Assembly (NCBI RefSeq): GCF_030758315.1
Contig: NZ_CP132336.1
Span: 4,519,538 to 4,583,537, forward strand
Origin: Pararhizobium sp. IMCC3301
Lineage (GTDB): Bacteria; Pseudomonadota; Alphaproteobacteria; Rhizobiales; GCA-2746425
Reading direction: 5' to 3'
Length of the DNA stretch: 64,000 nucleotides
A model generated the notes under the pieces. That model searched no databases. It was not told the origin of the DNA and saw only the letters and a list, made by a program, of their open reading frames with translations. The position numbers and the translations under genes were made by a program. Below are positions 1 to 10,852 of this stretch, piece by piece (position 1 is the first letter of the stretch; every line of letters starts with the position of its first letter).

Positions 1-722
1 GGAAAATGAACGGTCTGCGTGCCGATATGGCTGAGTTCGCGGCAATGGCCCAAGGGCTGACTGCCGAGTTGTCCAACGCTGCTGACGCCATGATCTGCCC
101 GCCTTTTACGCTGATTGCCGCTTTCGCCAACCATCCTGATCGTCGAGCAATGGCAGTGGGCGCACAGGACTGCCACACCGCAGGCTCCGGCGCGCATACG
201 GGCGATATTTCCGCCGCGATGCTCGCCGATTGCGGTGCCAGCGCGATCATTGTCGGTCATTCCGAGCGCCGTCAGGATCACGGCGAGAGCGACGCGCTGG
301 TGGCGGACAAGGCCAAAGCGGCCTGGGATGCCGGCCTGACAGCCATCATCTGTGTCGGTGAAACGGAATCGCAACGCCGTGGCGGCACGACCCTTGCTGT
401 GGTGGAACAGCAATTGGCCGGCTCGGTGCCCGAGGGAGCAACCGCGCAAAACACTGTCATCGCCTATGAGCCTGTCTGGGCGATTGGCACCGGTCTCACT
501 CCGGGTACAAAGGATGTGGCCGAGGTCCATGCATTCATCCGCAGCTTTCTGACACAGCGCCTGGATGCAGAAGGCAAGGCCATGCGGCTGCTCTATGGCG
601 GCTCTGTGAAGCCCGGAAATGCCGCGGAACTTCTGGCGGTTGCCGATGTCAACGGCGCATTGGTTGGTGGCGCAAGTCTGAAAGCGGTGGATTTTCTGGG
701 AATTATTCAGGCCGTGGCCTGA
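1..722 (+). CDS. tpiA: Triose-phosphate isomerase (5' end outside window)
   Basis: Interconverts dihydroxyacetone phosphate and glyceraldehyde 3-phosphate in glycolysis and gluconeogenesis, in the cytosol. The frame is open from the left edge. The first codons read W-K-M-N-G, the family motif carrying the catalytic lysine (codon at bases 3-5), so about 10-15 residues and the true start lie upstream. The electrophilic histidine is seen in VGHSERR and the catalytic glutamate in [11 protein letters not shown], with the phosphate loop [12 protein letters not shown] near the C-terminus. It is convergent with the helicase gene, and both could use the hairpin at 764-788. Confidence 0.97.
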   Translation, partial: KMNGLRADMAEFAAMAQGLTAELSNAADAMICPPFTLIAAFANHPDRRAMAVGAQDCHTAGSGAHTGDISAAMLADCGASAIIVGHSERRQDHGESDALVADKAKAAWDAGLTAIICVGETESQRRGGTTLAVVEQQLAGSVPEGATAQNTVIAYEPVWAIGTGLTPGTKDVAEVHAFIRSFLTQRLDAEGKAMRLLYGGSVKPGNAAELLAVADVNGALVGGASLKAVDFLGIIQAVA

Positions 723-763
723 ATTGTAAGACGCGGCATTTCGACCGGGCGGTTACACAACAA

Positions 764-793
764 AAAGGGCTGCACATGGCAGCCCTTTCCGGT
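764..793. terminator. Bidirectional intrinsic terminator between tpiA and helicase gene
   Basis: Perfect 10-bp inverted repeat AAAGGGCTGC (764-773) and GCAGCCCTTT (779-788) with a 5-nt loop. On the minus strand the stem is followed by a run of five T, a strong terminator for the helicase gene. On the plus strand only three T follow, weaker for tpiA. Confidence 0.75.
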
Positions 794-823
794 GTCTTGC
801 TGAAATTCAAACAGAAGCTCTGA

Positions 824-2110
824 TCAGCCTGCTGCTGCAGCCTGGCGCTGGCCGGAGCGACCGCGCGATCTGGCAGCCGGGCGGCGGGTGGAATTGGGCC
901 TGCTGCGCTGTTGCCGGTGCGGCTTGTTCGGCCGGCCGGCCTTGCGTTCGCTGACAGGTTCAACGCTCATGTCAACCGCAGCCACGCCCTCAGGTGCGGC
1001 AATCACCGGAATCTCCCGCTGAATAAGACGTTCCACAGCCCGCAGCAGCTTGCGCTCTTCGGGAGCACAGAGCGCAATCGCCTGGCCGGCGGCGCCGGCC
1101 CGGGCCGTCCTCCCGATACGGTGCACATAGACTTCTGCGACTTCCGGAAGATCGAAATTCACAATAAGATTAACACCCGGAACATCAATGCCGCGCGCTG
1201 CAATATCTGTTGCAATCAGAACCGGCAGCGATCCATTGCGAAAAGCGGCAAGCGCCTTTTCACGCTGGTTCTGCGACTTGTTGCCATGGATAGCGGCCGC
1301 GTTGATACCATCGGCGATCAGGCGTTTTGCAACCTTGTCGGCACCTCGTTTTGTGCGGGTAAAGACAATCGTCTGTTCGCGCACCCGCTGCTTCAGCATT
1401 TTGCTGGTGACAAACATTTTTGAAGGTTGCTGGACATGCATCACACTTTGGTCGATGCGGTCTGCAGTGGTGGCAACCGGGGTCACCGAAATTTCTGCCG
1501 GATCTTTCAGGTGTTGTCTGGTCAGATTTCTGATTTCTTTTGGCATGGTTGCGGAAAACAGCAGCATCTGGCGCTCTTTGGGCACCATCGCGATGACTTT
1601 CCGGATTGCGGGCAGAAATCCGATGTCAAGCATCTGATCGGCTTCATCAAGAACCAGTGTTTCCACACGTTTCAGATCAAGTGCTTTCTGCTCGATCAGA
1701 TCAAGCAGCCGGCCAGGTGTGGCGACGAGAATATCAACGCCCTGTGCCAACTTCTGCCGTTGCGGGCGCATCGAAACGCCGCCCATGACTGTGGCACTTT
1801 TGAGTGGCAGTTTTGCGCCGTAGCTGCGCACGGCTTTCTCAATCTGCGAAGCCAGTTCACGGGTTGGAGACAGCACCAGCACCCGCACACTGTTGGGCTT
1901 GACGGGTATTCTGTTGTTCATCAGCCGATGCAGCAAGGGCAGGGTGAAGGCGGCTGTCTTGCCGGTGCCGGTCTGGGCAATTCCGACGACGTCGCGGCCT
2001 TTCAGGATTTCGGGAATGGCTTGCGCCTGGATAGGGGTTGGTGTCGCGTAGCCTTGTAAGGCAAGCGCGTCCAGAATCGGCCGGTCAAGGCCGAGGGATT
2101 CAAATGTCAC
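824..2110 (-). CDS. DEAD-box ATP-dependent RNA helicase (RhlE-like)
   Basis: ATP-driven RNA unwinding enzyme, cytosolic, probably in ribosome assembly or mRNA turnover. All superfamily 2 motifs are visible in order: Q motif TPTPIQ, motif I AQTGTGKT, PTRELASQ, TPGRLLDL, the DEAD box VLDEADQM, SAT in FSATMP, DIAARGIDV, and HRIGRTARAG. A tail of about 50 residues rich in Arg, Pro and Gln follows, typical of RhlE types. The frame opens further upstream (ATG at 2143), but that ATG has no Shine-Dalgarno. A GTG at 2110 is preceded by GAAAGAG and gives the usual V/M-T-F-E-S-L-G-L start, so it was chosen. It is monocistronic, with the shared terminator downstream. Confidence 0.94.
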   Translation of the reverse strand: MTFESLGLDRPILDALALQGYATPTPIQAQAIPEILKGRDVVGIAQTGTGKTAAFTLPLLHRLMNNRIPVKPNSVRVLVLSPTRELASQIEKAVRSYGAKLPLKSATVMGGVSMRPQRQKLAQGVDILVATPGRLLDLIEQKALDLKRVETLVLDEADQMLDIGFLPAIRKVIAMVPKERQMLLFSATMPKEIRNLTRQHLKDPAEISVTPVATTADRIDQSVMHVQQPSKMFVTSKMLKQRVREQTIVFTRTKRGADKVAKRLIADGINAAAIHGNKSQNQREKALAAFRNGSLPVLIATDIAARGIDVPGVNLIVNFDLPEVAEVYVHRIGRTARAGAAGQAIALCAPEERKLLRAVERLIQREIPVIAAPEGVAAVDMSVEPVSERKAGRPNKPHRQQRSRPNSTRRPAARSRGRSGQRQAAAAG

Positions 2111-2483
2111 GTAAACTCTTTCGGTTGGCCCCGGGAGCCGCATGATGCGGATCTGTGTGGCGCATGGACTAGGTCAAGATGTCCCAGTCTGCGCGAGCGC
2201 TGATGCGCTCCTACCTCAGGGACTATTGGGGGTTGTCGGGGTAGACGCTGAAATAGCGAATGTCCGGCAAAAAGCCAGAATGGCCCCGTTCCAATGACGC
2301 GCTTATGCCCACAGGAGTGTGGCCAAGTCAAGGCTTTGTTGCACTGCATCGTGAAGTTCAGCAGTTCACCTTGCAAGTTGCGCAGATGATCCCCAACTGC
2401 AACAAGCGCATTTCAACACTGGTATCTGCGGCGCGGATCGTGTAGAAGCGCGCGCAACAATCACTTCGTGACACAGGTTACAA
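2111..2483. other. Intergenic region between helicase and secG
   Basis: 373 bp between two divergent genes, so it must hold both promoters. No coding frame with a credible ribosome-binding site, no tRNA and no terminator was seen. A short imperfect repeat, GTGAA...TTCAC, lies near 2351-2369. Confidence 0.5.
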
Positions 2484-2855
2484 ATGTCCTCGGTTATTAT
2501 CGTTATTCATCTGATGGTCGTGCTTGCGCTCATTGCTGTTATTCTTCTACAGCGCTCGGAAGGCGGCGCCCTTGGAATTGGCGGCGGCGGCGGCGGTGGC
2601 AATTTCATGACTGGCCGCGGTGCTGCCAATGCGCTCAGCCGTGCCACCACCTTTCTGGCAATTGGTTTTTTTGCCACTTCGATTGCTTTGTCGATCATTG
2701 CAAATAATGAAGGTCAATCCGGATCGATACTCGATAACGTACCCGGTTCTGAGCAATTGGATGGCAGCGGCAACGGTATTCTGGATGCTCTGCCAGGCAG
2801 TCTCCCGGAAACGCCCGCCGAGCCGGCAGCGCCAAGCGCACCCGTATCTGAATAG
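2484..2855 (+). CDS. secG: Preprotein translocase subunit SecG
   Basis: Small inner-membrane subunit of the SecYEG channel that assists protein export. The 123 residues show two hydrophobic helices (about 3-22 and 50-72), the conserved LLQRSEGG(A)LG segment at the end of the first helix, and a Gly-rich loop GIGGGGGGG. The C-terminal tail is rich in Pro, Ala and Ser and is longer than in E. coli, as is common in alphaproteobacteria. It lies between tpiA and pyrG, the usual rhizobial neighbourhood, and is followed by an intrinsic terminator before pyrG. Confidence 0.93.
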   Translation: MSSVIIVIHLMVVLALIAVILLQRSEGGALGIGGGGGGGNFMTGRGAANALSRATTFLAIGFFATSIALSIIANNEGQSGSILDNVPGSEQLDGSGNGILDALPGSLPETPAEPAAPSAPVSE

Positions 2856-2877
2856 ACTGACAACAATAATCCTCTGG

Positions 2878-2912
2878 AAAACGCCCGCAACTTCGACGGG
2901 CGTTTTCTTTTG
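2878..2912 (+). terminator. Intrinsic terminator after secG
   Basis: Perfect 10-bp stem AAAACGCCCG (2878-2887) and CGGGCGTTTT (2897-2906), 9-nt loop, followed by CTTTT. It separates secG from pyrG. Confidence 0.85.
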
Positions 2913-2940
2913 GCTTCCCGAATCGATGTGACAGGCGTAA

Positions 2941-4581
<1,641 letters not shown>

Positions 4582-4619
4582 GCCCGGGGAAAGCCCCCGA
4601 CAACACCAGGAACCGGTCC

Positions 4620-5507
4620 ATGGATCACGCGCCCGCCACAATCGATCATCTTGTGTTGCCAGTGCGCGATCTGGATCTGGCACGGGTACGCTATGAAGCT
4701 TTGGGATTTCACGTTGCCGCCGAAGCAAAGCACCCTTTTGGTACAGAAAATGCCTGCATCTTTCTTGCAGATGGCACCTATCTGGAACCGCTCGGCATCG
4801 CCGACCGCACTTTGACGGAAATCGAAACCCGAAAGGGCAACCCATTTCTGCGCCGCGATCAGGCCTATCGGTTCCGCGTTGATGATGAAGGCTTCTCGAT
4901 GCTGGCGATGCGCTCTGAAAACGCTGCCGCAGACCTGGCCTCATTTGCAAGTCAGGGCTTTGGTTTCGGGCAATTGTTCCCGTTTTCACGCATGGCGAAA
5001 ACTCTGGATGGTGAAATCGAGATCGGCGTGAAGCTGGGTTTTGCTGCCGACGACCGCGCACCGGATGCGGCTTTTTTCGCCTGCGAGCGAATTAATATGG
5101 AACCGCTCTGGTCGGCGGACCGAACCGCGCACGAAAACGGCGTCACCGGGCTCTCGGCAGTTCTGATCTCGGAGGAAAATCCGACTGATTTTCAGTACAT
5201 TCTGCAGGCCGCGACCGGCATGCGCGATTTCGCGTCATCATCAAACGGGCTGTCATTTCATATGGATGGTGCCGATCTGTTCTGTTTTACCCCGGTAGCG
5301 CTGCAGCAGCTTTTCGCCATTCCATCGGCCAGAACCGAGCGGGGGATACGGTTTGAAGGCGCTGTTTTCACCTGTCAGTCGATCAGTGCTCTGGCAGCGC
5401 GCTACACCGCCGCCGGGATTGACTGTTTCCTTCATCTGGGCCGCCTGATTGTGCCGGCAGCACCGGGGCAGGGCGTTCCCTTCGTGTTTGAAGAGGCCTC
5501 CTTATGA
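4620..5507 (+). CDS. VOC superfamily (glyoxalase-like) protein
   Basis: Protein of 295 residues beginning [23 protein letters not shown], a glyoxalase/bleomycin-resistance fold (vicinal oxygen chelate) opening, with the typical YLEPLGI segment at residues 58-64. The remainder resembles the long glyoxalase-like domain found in alphaproteobacteria. The substrate is unknown. It lies 38 bp after pyrG, and its last codons overlap the kdsA start by 4 bp (ATGA), so it is cotranscribed with kdsA and perhaps pyrG. This gene is commonly wedged between pyrG and kdsA in rhizobia (recalled, not checked). Confidence 0.8.
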   Translation: MDHAPATIDHLVLPVRDLDLARVRYEALGFHVAAEAKHPFGTENACIFLADGTYLEPLGIADRTLTEIETRKGNPFLRRDQAYRFRVDDEGFSMLAMRSENAAADLASFASQGFGFGQLFPFSRMAKTLDGEIEIGVKLGFAADDRAPDAAFFACERINMEPLWSADRTAHENGVTGLSAVLISEENPTDFQYILQAATGMRDFASSSNGLSFHMDGADLFCFTPVALQQLFAIPSARTERGIRFEGAVFTCQSISALAARYTAAGIDCFLHLGRLIVPAAPGQGVPFVFEEASL

Positions 5508-6346
5508 GCGACACAACCGCACCAAATTCAATTGTCACCGTGGGCAGCGCCACCTTTGCCAATAACGCGCCTTTTACGTTGATTGCCGGCCCCTGTCAGA
5601 TGGAAAGCCGCGACCATGCATTTGATATGGCCGGCGCGCTGAAGGAAATCACCGGCAAGCTGGGAATTGATTTCATCTATAAAAGCTCGTTCGACAAAGC
5701 CAACCGCACCAGTCTTGGCGCGCAGCGTGGTGTTGGACTGGACGCGGCCATGGCAATATTCGCCGATCTGCGCGAGGATCTGGGACTGGCCGTCATTACC
5801 GATGTGCATGAGCGCGACCAATGCGCAATTGTCGCTGAAGCCGTCGATATTCTTCAGATCCCGGCGTTTCTATGCCGTCAGACTGATCTGCTTCTGGCCG
5901 CAGCCGCCACCGGCAAGGTGGTCAATGTCAAAAAGGGGCAGTTTCTGGCGCCCTGGGACATGGCCAATGTGGTCAGCAAGATCACCGGCAGCGGCAACCG
6001 CAATGTGCTGTTGACCGAACGCGGCACAAGTTTTGGCTATAACACCCTTGTCACCGATTTCCGTGCGCTTCCGCAAATGGCGCAAACAGGCGCACCGGTT
6101 ATTTTTGATGCCACCCATTCTGTAGCGCAGCCGGGTGGCCTTGGCGGCTCTTCCGGCGGTCAGAGAGAATTTGCACCGGTTCTGGCTCGCGCTGCAATCG
6201 CGGTGGGTGTGGCCGGGCTGTTTATTGAAACACATCAGGACCCGGACACTGCACCCTCTGACGGACCCAATATGATTGCACTCGCCGATATGCCGGCGCT
6301 GCTGGACCAATTGAAAGCCCTGGACGATGTTGTCAAAGCATTCTGA
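5504..6346 (+). CDS. kdsA: 3-deoxy-8-phosphooctulonate synthase
   Basis: Condenses phosphoenolpyruvate with arabinose 5-phosphate to KDO 8-phosphate, committed to the lipopolysaccharide inner core. At 280 residues it has the family length. Motifs seen are [10 protein letters not shown] near residue 28, [32 protein letters not shown] and [12 protein letters not shown], all characteristic of KDO8P synthase rather than DAHP synthase. The start ATG overlaps the preceding stop. Its presence shows the organism makes a KDO-containing LPS. Confidence 0.97.
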   Translation: MSDTTAPNSIVTVGSATFANNAPFTLIAGPCQMESRDHAFDMAGALKEITGKLGIDFIYKSSFDKANRTSLGAQRGVGLDAAMAIFADLREDLGLAVITDVHERDQCAIVAEAVDILQIPAFLCRQTDLLLAAAATGKVVNVKKGQFLAPWDMANVVSKITGSGNRNVLLTERGTSFGYNTLVTDFRALPQMAQTGAPVIFDATHSVAQPGGLGGSSGGQREFAPVLARAAIAVGVAGLFIETHQDPDTAPSDGPNMIALADMPALLDQLKALDDVVKAF

Positions 6347-6430
6347 ACAAGCGCCGCGCCGGGCCGCATGGCGACAGGATTGGCTTAACAAGGCCGGTGA
6401 CGGATGCACTGCAGCGAAGGATGATGCGCT

Positions 6431-7135
6431 ATGAGCCGGGACTTCAAGATCGCAGCGGCCAAAGCCGCTTTGACACTGCTCGAAGATGGCATGAAAATCG
6501 GCCTTGGAACCGGTTCGACAGCTGAAGAACTGGTCAGAGCACTGGCACCGCTGGTCGCCGATGGTCTGTCCGTTATCGCGGTGCCAACCTCGGAGCGCAC
6601 CGGCGTTCTGGCAAAACAGCTTGGCATTCCGGTCGCCACTCTGGACGAATATCCGCATCTCGACCTGACCATCGATGGCGCCGATGAGATTGACAGTGCG
6701 TTGCGCCTGATCAAGGGCGGCGGTGCCGCGCATCTGCGCGAAAAAATCGTTGCCTGCGCTTCAGACAGAATGGCTGTGATTGCCGACCACAGCAAACTGG
6801 TCGGGACACTTGGCGCGTTTCCGCTGCCGCTGGAAGTCATCCCGTTCGGCCTGGCAGCAACACGCCGTGCGATAGAACATTTGTGCCGCGACACATTCGC
6901 GCTCGCCGGACCTCTGACACTGCGCAAAAATGCGGGCAATCCGGTGTTGACTGACAGCGGGAATGTGGTCCTGGATGCATCTTTTGGCCGCATTCCAGAC
7001 CCAGAAGGACTGGCGGCGGAATTGTCTCAGATCCCGGGACTTGTCGAACATGGCCTGTTTATAAATATTGCGGATATTGCCTTTGTAGCAGGTCCGGACG
7101 GAGTGGCTACGATCACGCCGGGCCCGGCGGATTAA
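6431..7135 (+). CDS. rpiA: Ribose-5-phosphate isomerase A
   Basis: Converts ribose 5-phosphate and ribulose 5-phosphate in the pentose phosphate pathway. The 234 residues carry the family motifs [11 protein letters not shown] (phosphate binding, residues 25-35), DGADEID (catalytic acid) and [12 protein letters not shown]. It begins at an ATG 84 bp after kdsA and is followed 18 bp later by a DUF2059 gene, probably as one transcript. Confidence 0.97.
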   Translation: MSRDFKIAAAKAALTLLEDGMKIGLGTGSTAEELVRALAPLVADGLSVIAVPTSERTGVLAKQLGIPVATLDEYPHLDLTIDGADEIDSALRLIKGGGAAHLREKIVACASDRMAVIADHSKLVGTLGAFPLPLEVIPFGLAATRRAIEHLCRDTFALAGPLTLRKNAGNPVLTDSGNVVLDASFGRIPDPEGLAAELSQIPGLVEHGLFINIADIAFVAGPDGVATITPGPAD

Positions 7136-7153
7136 TTGAATGAGGAACCAGGA

Positions 7154-7690
7154 ATGACTTATTTCTTCAAGATGCGCAGTGCCTTGCTTGCACTGGTGCT
7201 GATGGGTGCTGTGCTGCCTGAAGTTTCAGACGCACAGCAGCCGACGGATCCGGAAATCATCAAGATGATGAATGATCCCGAAGCGCTGAAAATCGCCGAT
7301 GAAATACTCGACGTCTCGCGCGTCACCGCAGGGTACAACAATATTTTGCCGGAAATGGCCGCGCGCACCAGGCAGACCTTCACCCGGAGCGCTCCGCAAC
7401 TGGCACCCATCATCGCGGAAGTGACCGATGCGGTGGCCGTTAGCTTGATTTCCAAACGAGTGGAACTTCAGGATAAGGCCGCCAAATTGTGGACCATGCG
7501 TTTCACAAGGGGAGAACTGGAAGACATCCTGGAGTTCTATAAATCTCCTGTTGGTGCAAAATTCGCTTTGAATTATGCGCCTATTCTGCGCGATTCCGTG
7601 GAGTTGACCAATGAATGGGGTGAGGAGCTGGCGCAGGAACTTGCTGCCAAAGTCCGGGTCGAAATGGGATTGCGCGGGCACAAGCTCTAG
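7154..7690 (+). CDS. DUF2059-domain exported protein
   Basis: Predicted secreted protein of 178 residues. An N-terminal signal peptide (about residues 1-27, ending SDA-QQ) is followed by a DUF2059 domain with the typical F-x4-EL-x2-ILEFY-x-SPVG-x-KF pattern. Function is unknown. The frame extends back to a TTG at 7136, but the ATG at 7154 preceded by GAACCAGGA is the better start. It sits between rpiA and gor, an arrangement common in rhizobia. Confidence 0.85.
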   Translation: MTYFFKMRSALLALVLMGAVLPEVSDAQQPTDPEIIKMMNDPEALKIADEILDVSRVTAGYNNILPEMAARTRQTFTRSAPQLAPIIAEVTDAVAVSLISKRVELQDKAAKLWTMRFTRGELEDILEFYKSPVGAKFALNYAPILRDSVELTNEWGEELAQELAAKVRVEMGLRGHKL

Positions 7691-7741
7691 CAAATCAAAC
7701 AGCAATTGTCTGAGTAAACGTCGCAGGTTGGGAAACATTAG

Positions 7742-9121
7742 ATGCAGGAATTTGACTACGATCTCTTTGTGATCGGAGCGGGATCAGGCGGTGTTCGGGC
7801 CGCCCGGATTGCGGCCCAGCATGGCGCAAAGGTTGCCATCGCCGAAGAATACCGGGTTGGCGGCACCTGTGTCATCAGAGGCTGCGTTCCCAAAAAACTG
7901 CTTACATATGCGGCCCATTATTCGGAAGACTTCGAAGACGCCGCCGGGTATGGCTGGACGGTCGGGGCCATCAGTTTTGACTGGCCAACACTGATTGCCA
8001 ACAAAGACCGCGAAATCGATCGCCTGAATGGCATCTACATCACCAATCTGGAAAAGTCCGGTGTGGAAATCTTCCACAGCCGCGCCACTTTGCGTGACCG
8101 TCATTCGGTGTTTCTGGTCAAGGAAGAGCGCCATGTGACGGCGAAGAAAATCCTGATTGCCACAGGGGGCTCTCCCAATTTCGATCCCACAATTGACGGG
8201 ATCGAACACACCATCAGTTCCAATGAAGCCTTTCATCTGGAAAAGCTGCCAAAATCGATAATAATTGCCGGAGGCGGATATATTGCTCTGGAGTTTGCGT
8301 GTATCTTCAATGGCCTGGGCGTGGAAACATGTGTGATTTACCGAGGCGAGCGGGTGTTGCGCGGCTTTGACGAAGATGTCCGCGAACTGGTGCAAAAATC
8401 CATGATTGACCGCGGTATCGTGGTCGATTGCGGTGATGTTTTCACCAATATTGAAAAAACCGAAGACGGACTTGTCGGCCATACCCGCAATGGCCGGGAA
8501 TTCAAGGCAGAGCAGATCATGTTTGCAATTGGCCGTTCGGCCAATACGGACGGGTTGGGCCTTGCCAAGCTTGGCATTGAGCTGAATGCCAAAGGGGCCA
8601 TCAAGGTGGATGCCCATTCACGCACATCAATCGACAATATTTTTGCCGTCGGGGATGTCACCGACAGGGTCAATCTGACACCCGTAGCCATTCGCGAAGG
8701 TCATGCCTTCGCCGACACGGAGTTTGGCGGCAAGGATATCACTGTCGATCACAGCAACATCGCGACTGCAGTATTCACCACGCCGGAGATCGGCACTGTT
8801 GGTCTTACCGAAGCCGAGGCCCGCGAGGCATTTGCATCTGTCGATGTTTACAAATCGAGCTTCCGGCCGATGAAATCGATTCTGCCGGGCCGCGATGACC
8901 GGATGCTGATGAAGCTGATCGTGGATGCCGATACGGACCGGGTTGTCGGTTGCCACATAGTCGGACCGACATCCGGTGAAATGGCGCAACTGGTCGGAAT
9001 TGCCATCAGGATGAATGCCACCAAGGCGGATTTTGATGCCACAATGGCGGTGCATCCCACCGCTGCAGAAGAGCTGGTAACCATGAGAGAGCCGACCAGC
9101 CGCCACAGAAGGGACGGTTGA
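7742..9121 (+). CDS. gor: Glutathione-disulfide reductase
   Basis: NADPH-dependent flavoenzyme that regenerates reduced glutathione in the cytosol. The 459 residues begin with an FAD Rossmann motif (VIGAGSGGVRAA), followed by the redox-active disulfide in GGTCVIRGCVPKK. The NAD(P) Rossmann fold is IAGGGYIALEFA, FAVGDVT contacts FAD, and the C-terminal HPTAAEE carries the active-site histidine of the dimer interface. It lies 51 bp after the DUF2059 gene. Close relatives such as trypanothione or mycothione reductase are less likely because rhizobial Gor has this length and these motifs. Confidence 0.95.
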   Translation: MQEFDYDLFVIGAGSGGVRAARIAAQHGAKVAIAEEYRVGGTCVIRGCVPKKLLTYAAHYSEDFEDAAGYGWTVGAISFDWPTLIANKDREIDRLNGIYITNLEKSGVEIFHSRATLRDRHSVFLVKEERHVTAKKILIATGGSPNFDPTIDGIEHTISSNEAFHLEKLPKSIIIAGGGYIALEFACIFNGLGVETCVIYRGERVLRGFDEDVRELVQKSMIDRGIVVDCGDVFTNIEKTEDGLVGHTRNGREFKAEQIMFAIGRSANTDGLGLAKLGIELNAKGAIKVDAHSRTSIDNIFAVGDVTDRVNLTPVAIREGHAFADTEFGGKDITVDHSNIATAVFTTPEIGTVGLTEAEAREAFASVDVYKSSFRPMKSILPGRDDRMLMKLIVDADTDRVVGCHIVGPTSGEMAQLVGIAIRMNATKADFDATMAVHPTAAEELVTMREPTSRHRRDG

Positions 9122-9253
9122 TTGGCCGGATTGAGCCGCCGGGATGAAATGCCTGCTGCGCGGCGCATCTGCCTCCGCCTCTTGTGATCCGGCCACCGGC
9201 ACCCGATATAATACAACAACGAAACCGGCGAATGTCACACATTGGACCGATCT

Positions 9254-9487
9254 ATGATTATGATTAAACAGACTGCCCAACTGCTCTTGCGGATTGTTGC
9301 CGCTCTGGTGTCTCTGGTGGTGCTGGTCGGAGCCGGTGTGCTGGCGCTTGGCATGTTGACCCTGGCTACTCTGGCCATTGTGCTTCGGGTGAAATGGCTC
9401 CAGCATAAATTCTCAAGGCAGCCGGACGCCCGGATCATCAATGCCGAAAAAACCAAAAATGGCGGCTATTCGATCTCCGGCCTTTGA
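9254..9487 (+). CDS. Small hypothetical membrane protein
   Basis: Protein of 77 residues with one long hydrophobic segment (about residues 8-40, LLLRIVAALVSLVVLVG and LGMLTLATLAIVL, possibly two short helices) followed by a basic, soluble tail ending NGGYSISGL. I do not recognise a family. The frame opens at a TTG at 9242, but the ATG at 9254 is the more plausible start. It lies on the plus strand between gor and the convergent carboxylate-amine ligase gene, with only 4 bp between the stop codons. Confidence 0.55.
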   Translation: MIMIKQTAQLLLRIVAALVSLVVLVGAGVLALGMLTLATLAIVLRVKWLQHKFSRQPDARIINAEKTKNGGYSISGL

Positions 9488-9491
9488 GCGC

Positions 9492-10643
9492 TCAGTTCTG
9501 GCCGCACTCTTCAAGGGTTTCGGCGATCAGATGATCCACCACCCCTCGAAGGGCGGCTTCATCATCCAGGCCACAATCCCTGGCTTTTTCAAACACTGCT
9601 AACTGGCGCTCCGCGCTGGTGCCATTCTCGACAATGGTCCGGCAGTGTTGAATTTCAGCAGCACAATCCAGCGCCTGCGCATCTTCTTCAACCAGTTCGA
9701 TCAATTCCTCGATAAGGTCCGAGTAGGGCACTGCCGTGCCGGCGCCGAAATCGATCAGTTTGCCTTCAACCCCGTGACGTTGCGCCAGCCAGCGGTTTTC
9801 GTTGATCAGAAAGTGCGAATAATTGCGCCAGCGTTGATTGGCGACCCGCAAGCGATACAGCATGCGTGCAAGGCATCGATACAGCGCTGCAATCGACAGC
9901 GCATCTTCCAGCCGGGTGCAGACATCGGTAATGCGCAATTCCAGGGTTGGATAGCGGTGTGAGGGGCGTAAATCCCACCACACCTTTGTCGCATCCTCGA
10001 TGACGCCGGCCTTGACCAGCGTCTCGATAGTGCGGCGATATTCATCGGCACTGTCGAAGCCATAGGGCAGGCCGGTTCTTGGCATTTCGTCAAACACCGA
10101 AAGGCGATAGGATTTCAGCCCGGAATTCCGCCCCTGCCAGAAGGGTGAACTGGTCGACAGAGCCAGCAAATGCGGCAGGAAATAAGTCAGCTGGTTGAAA
10201 AGATCATTGCGCAAGGCGTCATTTTCAATCCCGATATGCACATGCATGCCGCTGATAACCATGCGGCGCGCTACAACCTGCAGGTCGTTTGCCAGTGTAT
10301 TGTAGCGTTCCTTGTCGGTGTTCTGCTGACGGTCCCATTTGGCAAAGGGGTGGGTGGAACTGGCGATTGGCGCAAGTCCATAGCTTCCCGCAGCGTTGGC
10401 AACTGTGCGGCGGAAATGCTTCAGTTGGGTTCTGGCTTCGTCCAGAGTTGCACAGACCGCTGTGCCGACCTCGACCTGGCACCGCAGAAATTCCGGCGTG
10501 ACATGCTCGCCAAGGGCTTTTTTGCAATCATCCATGAACCCGGCAGGTGGATCGACAGCCAGGTCCCGGGATTCCAGGTCAACCAGCAGATATTCTTCTT
10601 CAATGCCAAGTGTGAAATCCGGTTCCTGCTGATGTTTTCCCAT
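9492..10643 (-). CDS. Carboxylate-amine ligase, YbdK/GCS2 family
   Basis: Member of the ATP-dependent glutamate-cysteine ligase type 2 family. E. coli YbdK has weak glutamate-cysteine ligase activity, but the true substrate is generally unknown. Motifs seen are FTLGIEEEYLLVD near the N-terminus, the GMHVHIGIE histidine motif, and LELRITDVCTRLEDAL. The frame opens at a GTG (10682), but the ATG at 10643 has GGAGG upstream and gives a start matching the family (383 residues). The gene is isolated and convergent with the small membrane protein. Confidence 0.88.
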   Translation of the reverse strand: MGKHQQEPDFTLGIEEEYLLVDLESRDLAVDPPAGFMDDCKKALGEHVTPEFLRCQVEVGTAVCATLDEARTQLKHFRRTVANAAGSYGLAPIASSTHPFAKWDRQQNTDKERYNTLANDLQVVARRMVISGMHVHIGIENDALRNDLFNQLTYFLPHLLALSTSSPFWQGRNSGLKSYRLSVFDEMPRTGLPYGFDSADEYRRTIETLVKAGVIEDATKVWWDLRPSHRYPTLELRITDVCTRLEDALSIAALYRCLARMLYRLRVANQRWRNYSHFLINENRWLAQRHGVEGKLIDFGAGTAVPYSDLIEELIELVEEDAQALDCAAEIQHCRTIVENGTSAERQLAVFEKARDCGLDDEAALRGVVDHLIAETLEECGQN

Positions 10644-10852
10644 GGTCTCTTGCGCCTCCTGCATGTCCAGACAATCTGCCACAAAGGCCTGTAAAAATAC
10701 AACTTTTCAGACCTGTCTGACAGCTTGACGAAAATTGACCGGGAAACCTTTGAATCTGGAGGTAATCATGTGTATATACCGCCACCCGCAAAAGGGTCGG
10801 CGCAGGGTCCGTAGGAACGGCACCTGCCGATTACAGTTAAGGAGTTGATGAC

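Noticed and set aside
911..1423. 170-codon plus-strand frame over the helicase gene
   Set aside because: It is antisense to a clear DEAD-box helicase and has no family resemblance.
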